Assembly: GCA_016765435.1 (NCBI GenBank)
Contig: JAESPY010000081.1
Coordinates: 1-7,059, forward strand
DNA length: 7,059 nucleotides
Source of the DNA: Emcibacter sp.
GTDB taxonomy: Bacteria > Pseudomonadota > Alphaproteobacteria > Sphingomonadales > Emcibacteraceae
Direction of reading: 5' to 3'
Part shown: piece after piece, positions 5,785 to 7,059 of the stretch
How the letters are laid out: every line of letters begins with the position of its first letter
Numbering within the stretch: position 1 is the stretch's first letter
Position numbers and translations under genes: made by a program
The notes under the pieces: generated by a model
Told to the model about the DNA's origin: nothing
Databases searched by the model: none
The model's input: only the letters and a program-made list of their open reading frames with translations

Positions 5785-6525
5785 ATGATGACGGATAATA
5801 TTCTCTGCATATCACAGGCCCGCATGACCTCCACGCGGCTGCCTGGAAAAATTCTTAAAACAGTATTGGGTCGGACATTGCTGGATTATCATGTCAGTCG
5901 CTTGCTCAAAAGCCGAACCATTGATCGTCTGGTCGTTGCCACAACAGTAAATGTCAGCGATGATCCGGTCGAAAAATTTTGTCAGACAAAAAATATTGAC
6001 TGTGTGCGGGGCAGTGAGGACGACGTCCTTGGCCGTTATGCGCAGGCCTTAACGGATTATCCGGCGGATATCGTCGTGCGGGTGACATCCGATTGCCCCC
6101 TGATCGATCCGGTTTTAGTGGATCAGGTCATTGGCTATTTTCTAGATCATCAAGACCAGTATGATTATATTAATTTGGGTGAGGGGCATTATCCTCGGGG
6201 TCTGGATGTGGAGGTTTTTTCGGCAAAAGCATTGAAAAAAGCCCATGCCTGCGGTCACGCACCTCATGAGCGTGAGCATGTTACCCCCTATATTTACCGT
6301 GCGGATAGTGAATTCTCCTGTGGCAGTTTGCCGGCTGATGAAATTTCCGGACATCATCGGTGGTGTGTGGATGAGCCAGATGATTTTACGTTGATTACCA
6401 ATATTTTGACAGCTTTTGAGGGCCGGGATGATTTCTCTTGGCAGGACTGTTTAAGCCTTGTGGATCAAAATCCTGACTGGTTTACATTGAATAGCGCCGT
6501 TCGGCAAAAAGAACTCATGGAATGA
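5785..6525 (+). CDS. SpsF-type cytidylyltransferase-family protein (nonulosonic/surface sugar synthesis)
   Basis: The 246-residue protein has the nucleotidyltransferase fold of the CMP-sugar synthetase superfamily (related to KdsB, NeuA and SpsF). The N-terminal nucleotide-binding motif SQARMTSTRLPGK (10-22) is the SpsF form of the family's QARxxSTRLPGK pattern. Further signatures are DDVLGRYAQAL (79-89), VVRVTSDCPLIDP (97-109, with a probable metal-binding Asp), PRGLDVEVFS, HEREHVTPYIY and RWCVDEPDDF. SpsF proteins occur in spore-coat, flagellar and other surface polysaccharide clusters, often beside pseudaminic acid genes; the exact substrate is not established. The neighbouring methyltransferase and flagellin point to flagellar glycan synthesis. 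The ATG at 5785 is followed directly by another ATG (5788). An in-frame TTG at 5740 is rejected because it would put the terminator inside the gene. The ribosome site is poor. Confidence 0.88.
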   Translation: MMTDNILCISQARMTSTRLPGKILKTVLGRTLLDYHVSRLLKSRTIDRLVVATTVNVSDDPVEKFCQTKNIDCVRGSEDDVLGRYAQALTDYPADIVVRVTSDCPLIDPVLVDQVIGYFLDHQDQYDYINLGEGHYPRGLDVEVFSAKALKKAHACGHAPHEREHVTPYIYRADSEFSCGSLPADEISGHHRWCVDEPDDFTLITNILTAFEGRDDFSWQDCLSLVDQNPDWFTLNSAVRQKELME

Positions 6526-6544
6526 CAGGTATTTATGCCTGATA

Positions 6545-6560
6545 TTAAGAGGCTGTTAAC
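6545..6560 (+). promoter_or_regulatory. CtrA-type box upstream of the methyltransferase (exact)
   Basis: TTAA-GAGGCTG-TTAAC, an exact match to TTAA-N7-TTAAC and followed by CAT, as in the extended form TTAACCAT. It lies in the 122-bp gap between the SpsF-like gene and the methyltransferase, 87 bp before the latter's ATG, suggesting a separate promoter for that gene. Confidence 0.6.
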
Positions 6561-6637
6561 CATAAAAAGTCTAAATTTTAAAAGAAGTTAGTGAAACTAT
6601 TTTCTTTTATCTATATAGTATTTTGTTAGGTTAACAG
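6553..6637. repeat. 9-bp inverted repeat flanking the methyltransferase promoter region
   Basis: CTGTTAACC (6553-6561) and GGTTAACAG (6629-6637) are perfect reverse complements separated by 67 bp. The left arm overlaps the CtrA-type box; the right arm overlaps the first two bases of the AGGAG ribosome site (6636-6640). Part of the match is trivial because GTTAAC is itself a palindrome. A TATAGT sequence (6614-6619) between the arms is a possible -10 element without a clear -35. Confidence 0.45.
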
Positions 6638-6647
6638 GAGCCATCCA

Positions 6648-7059
6648 ATGTCTAATCAAGAAACGGAACAGGTTAAATTCTGGCGGGGGGATTTCGGCGA
6701 TACATACGTTGATCGAAATGCGACGTCCCATGAACATATGAAGATGCGGCTTTCCATGTGGGTCCGAATATTTCAATATATGGCGGCTGATATGCCAAAA
6801 TCCGTGCTGGAAATCGGCCCGAATATAGGGCTGAACATCCGGGCCATGAAAATGCTGTGTGAGGCGGAATATTTCGCGGTGGAGCCTAATGAAAAAGCAA
6901 GACAGATATTAATTGAACAAAATGTTCTGCCTGCGGAAAATCTTCAGAATGCCTTTGCCGGTGATTTTATTGTGCCGCAAACGCCCGTTGACCTGGCTTT
7001 CACATCCGGGGTGCTGATCCATATTCATCATGATGATTTGCTGGCGGCGTGTGAAAACA
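6648..7059 (+). CDS. Pseudaminic acid biosynthesis-associated methyltransferase, N-terminal part (runs off the right edge)
   Basis: The first 137 codons are present, open to the window edge. The start is clear: AGGAG (6636-6640) lies 7 bp before the ATG. The N-terminus with KFWRGDFGDTYVDRN (10-24) is the characteristic opening of the methylases linked to pseudaminic acid biosynthesis. A class I SAM-binding motif follows, SVLEIGPNIGLN (about 52-63), then the acidic residue in FAVEPNEKA expected to hold the SAM ribose, and LAFTSGVLIHI, the motif IV region. Such enzymes are expected to methylate a sugar, perhaps a derivative of a nonulosonic acid; the reaction has not been shown by the sequence. 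Complete family members have about 200 residues, so roughly two-thirds is seen. Pathway genes such as pseI or pseG may follow to the right. Confidence 0.88.
   Translation, partial: MSNQETEQVKFWRGDFGDTYVDRNATSHEHMKMRLSMWVRIFQYMAADMPKSVLEIGPNIGLNIRAMKMLCEAEYFAVEPNEKARQILIEQNVLPAENLQNAFAGDFIVPQTPVDLAFTSGVLIHIHHDDLLAACEN

Overview
The window looks like a chromosomal segment from a flagellated alphaproteobacterium of moderate GC content. The evidence is the neighbouring flbT, flaF and short flagellin genes (281 residues, no large outer domain), which is an alphaproteobacterial arrangement, together with upstream sites of the form TTAA-N7-TTAAC, the binding consensus of the alphaproteobacterial cell-cycle regulator CtrA. 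I cannot place it more precisely from sequence alone.

Left part, minus strand (1-2969): the start of a CoxE-like VWA protein, cut by the window edge; a MoxR-family AAA+ ATPase just upstream of it; and, 107 bp further upstream, a TPR protein with a C-terminal GT-B-type glycosyltransferase domain. The TPR-glycosyltransferase resembles the modular flagellin glycosyltransferase FlmG of Caulobacter in architecture and context.

Middle part, plus strand (3180-5715): flbT and flaF overlap by 41 bp and form one transcription unit, divergent from the TPR-glycosyltransferase. A 290-bp gap rich in regulatory signals follows, with two exact CtrA-type boxes, a pair of GANTC sites inside a hairpin, and a leader hairpin. 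Then come a flagellin gene, a long stem-loop, and a FlaG-family gene ending at a strong intrinsic terminator.

Right part, plus strand (5785-7059): an SpsF-type cytidylyltransferase-family gene starts 13 bp after that terminator. After a further exact CtrA-type box comes the 5' part of a methyltransferase of the family associated with pseudaminic acid biosynthesis, cut by the window edge.

Taken together, the genes suggest one functional locus: make the filament subunit (flagellin), control and assist its production (FlbT, FlaF), modify filament properties (FlaG), make a nonulosonic-acid-type sugar (SpsF-like protein, methyltransferase and probably genes to the right), and attach it to flagellin (TPR-glycosyltransferase). 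The CtrA-type boxes before three of the transcription units would tie this programme to the cell cycle. The MoxR/VWA pair is probably an unrelated neighbour. I see no tRNA, rRNA, CRISPR array, insertion sequence or phage gene.
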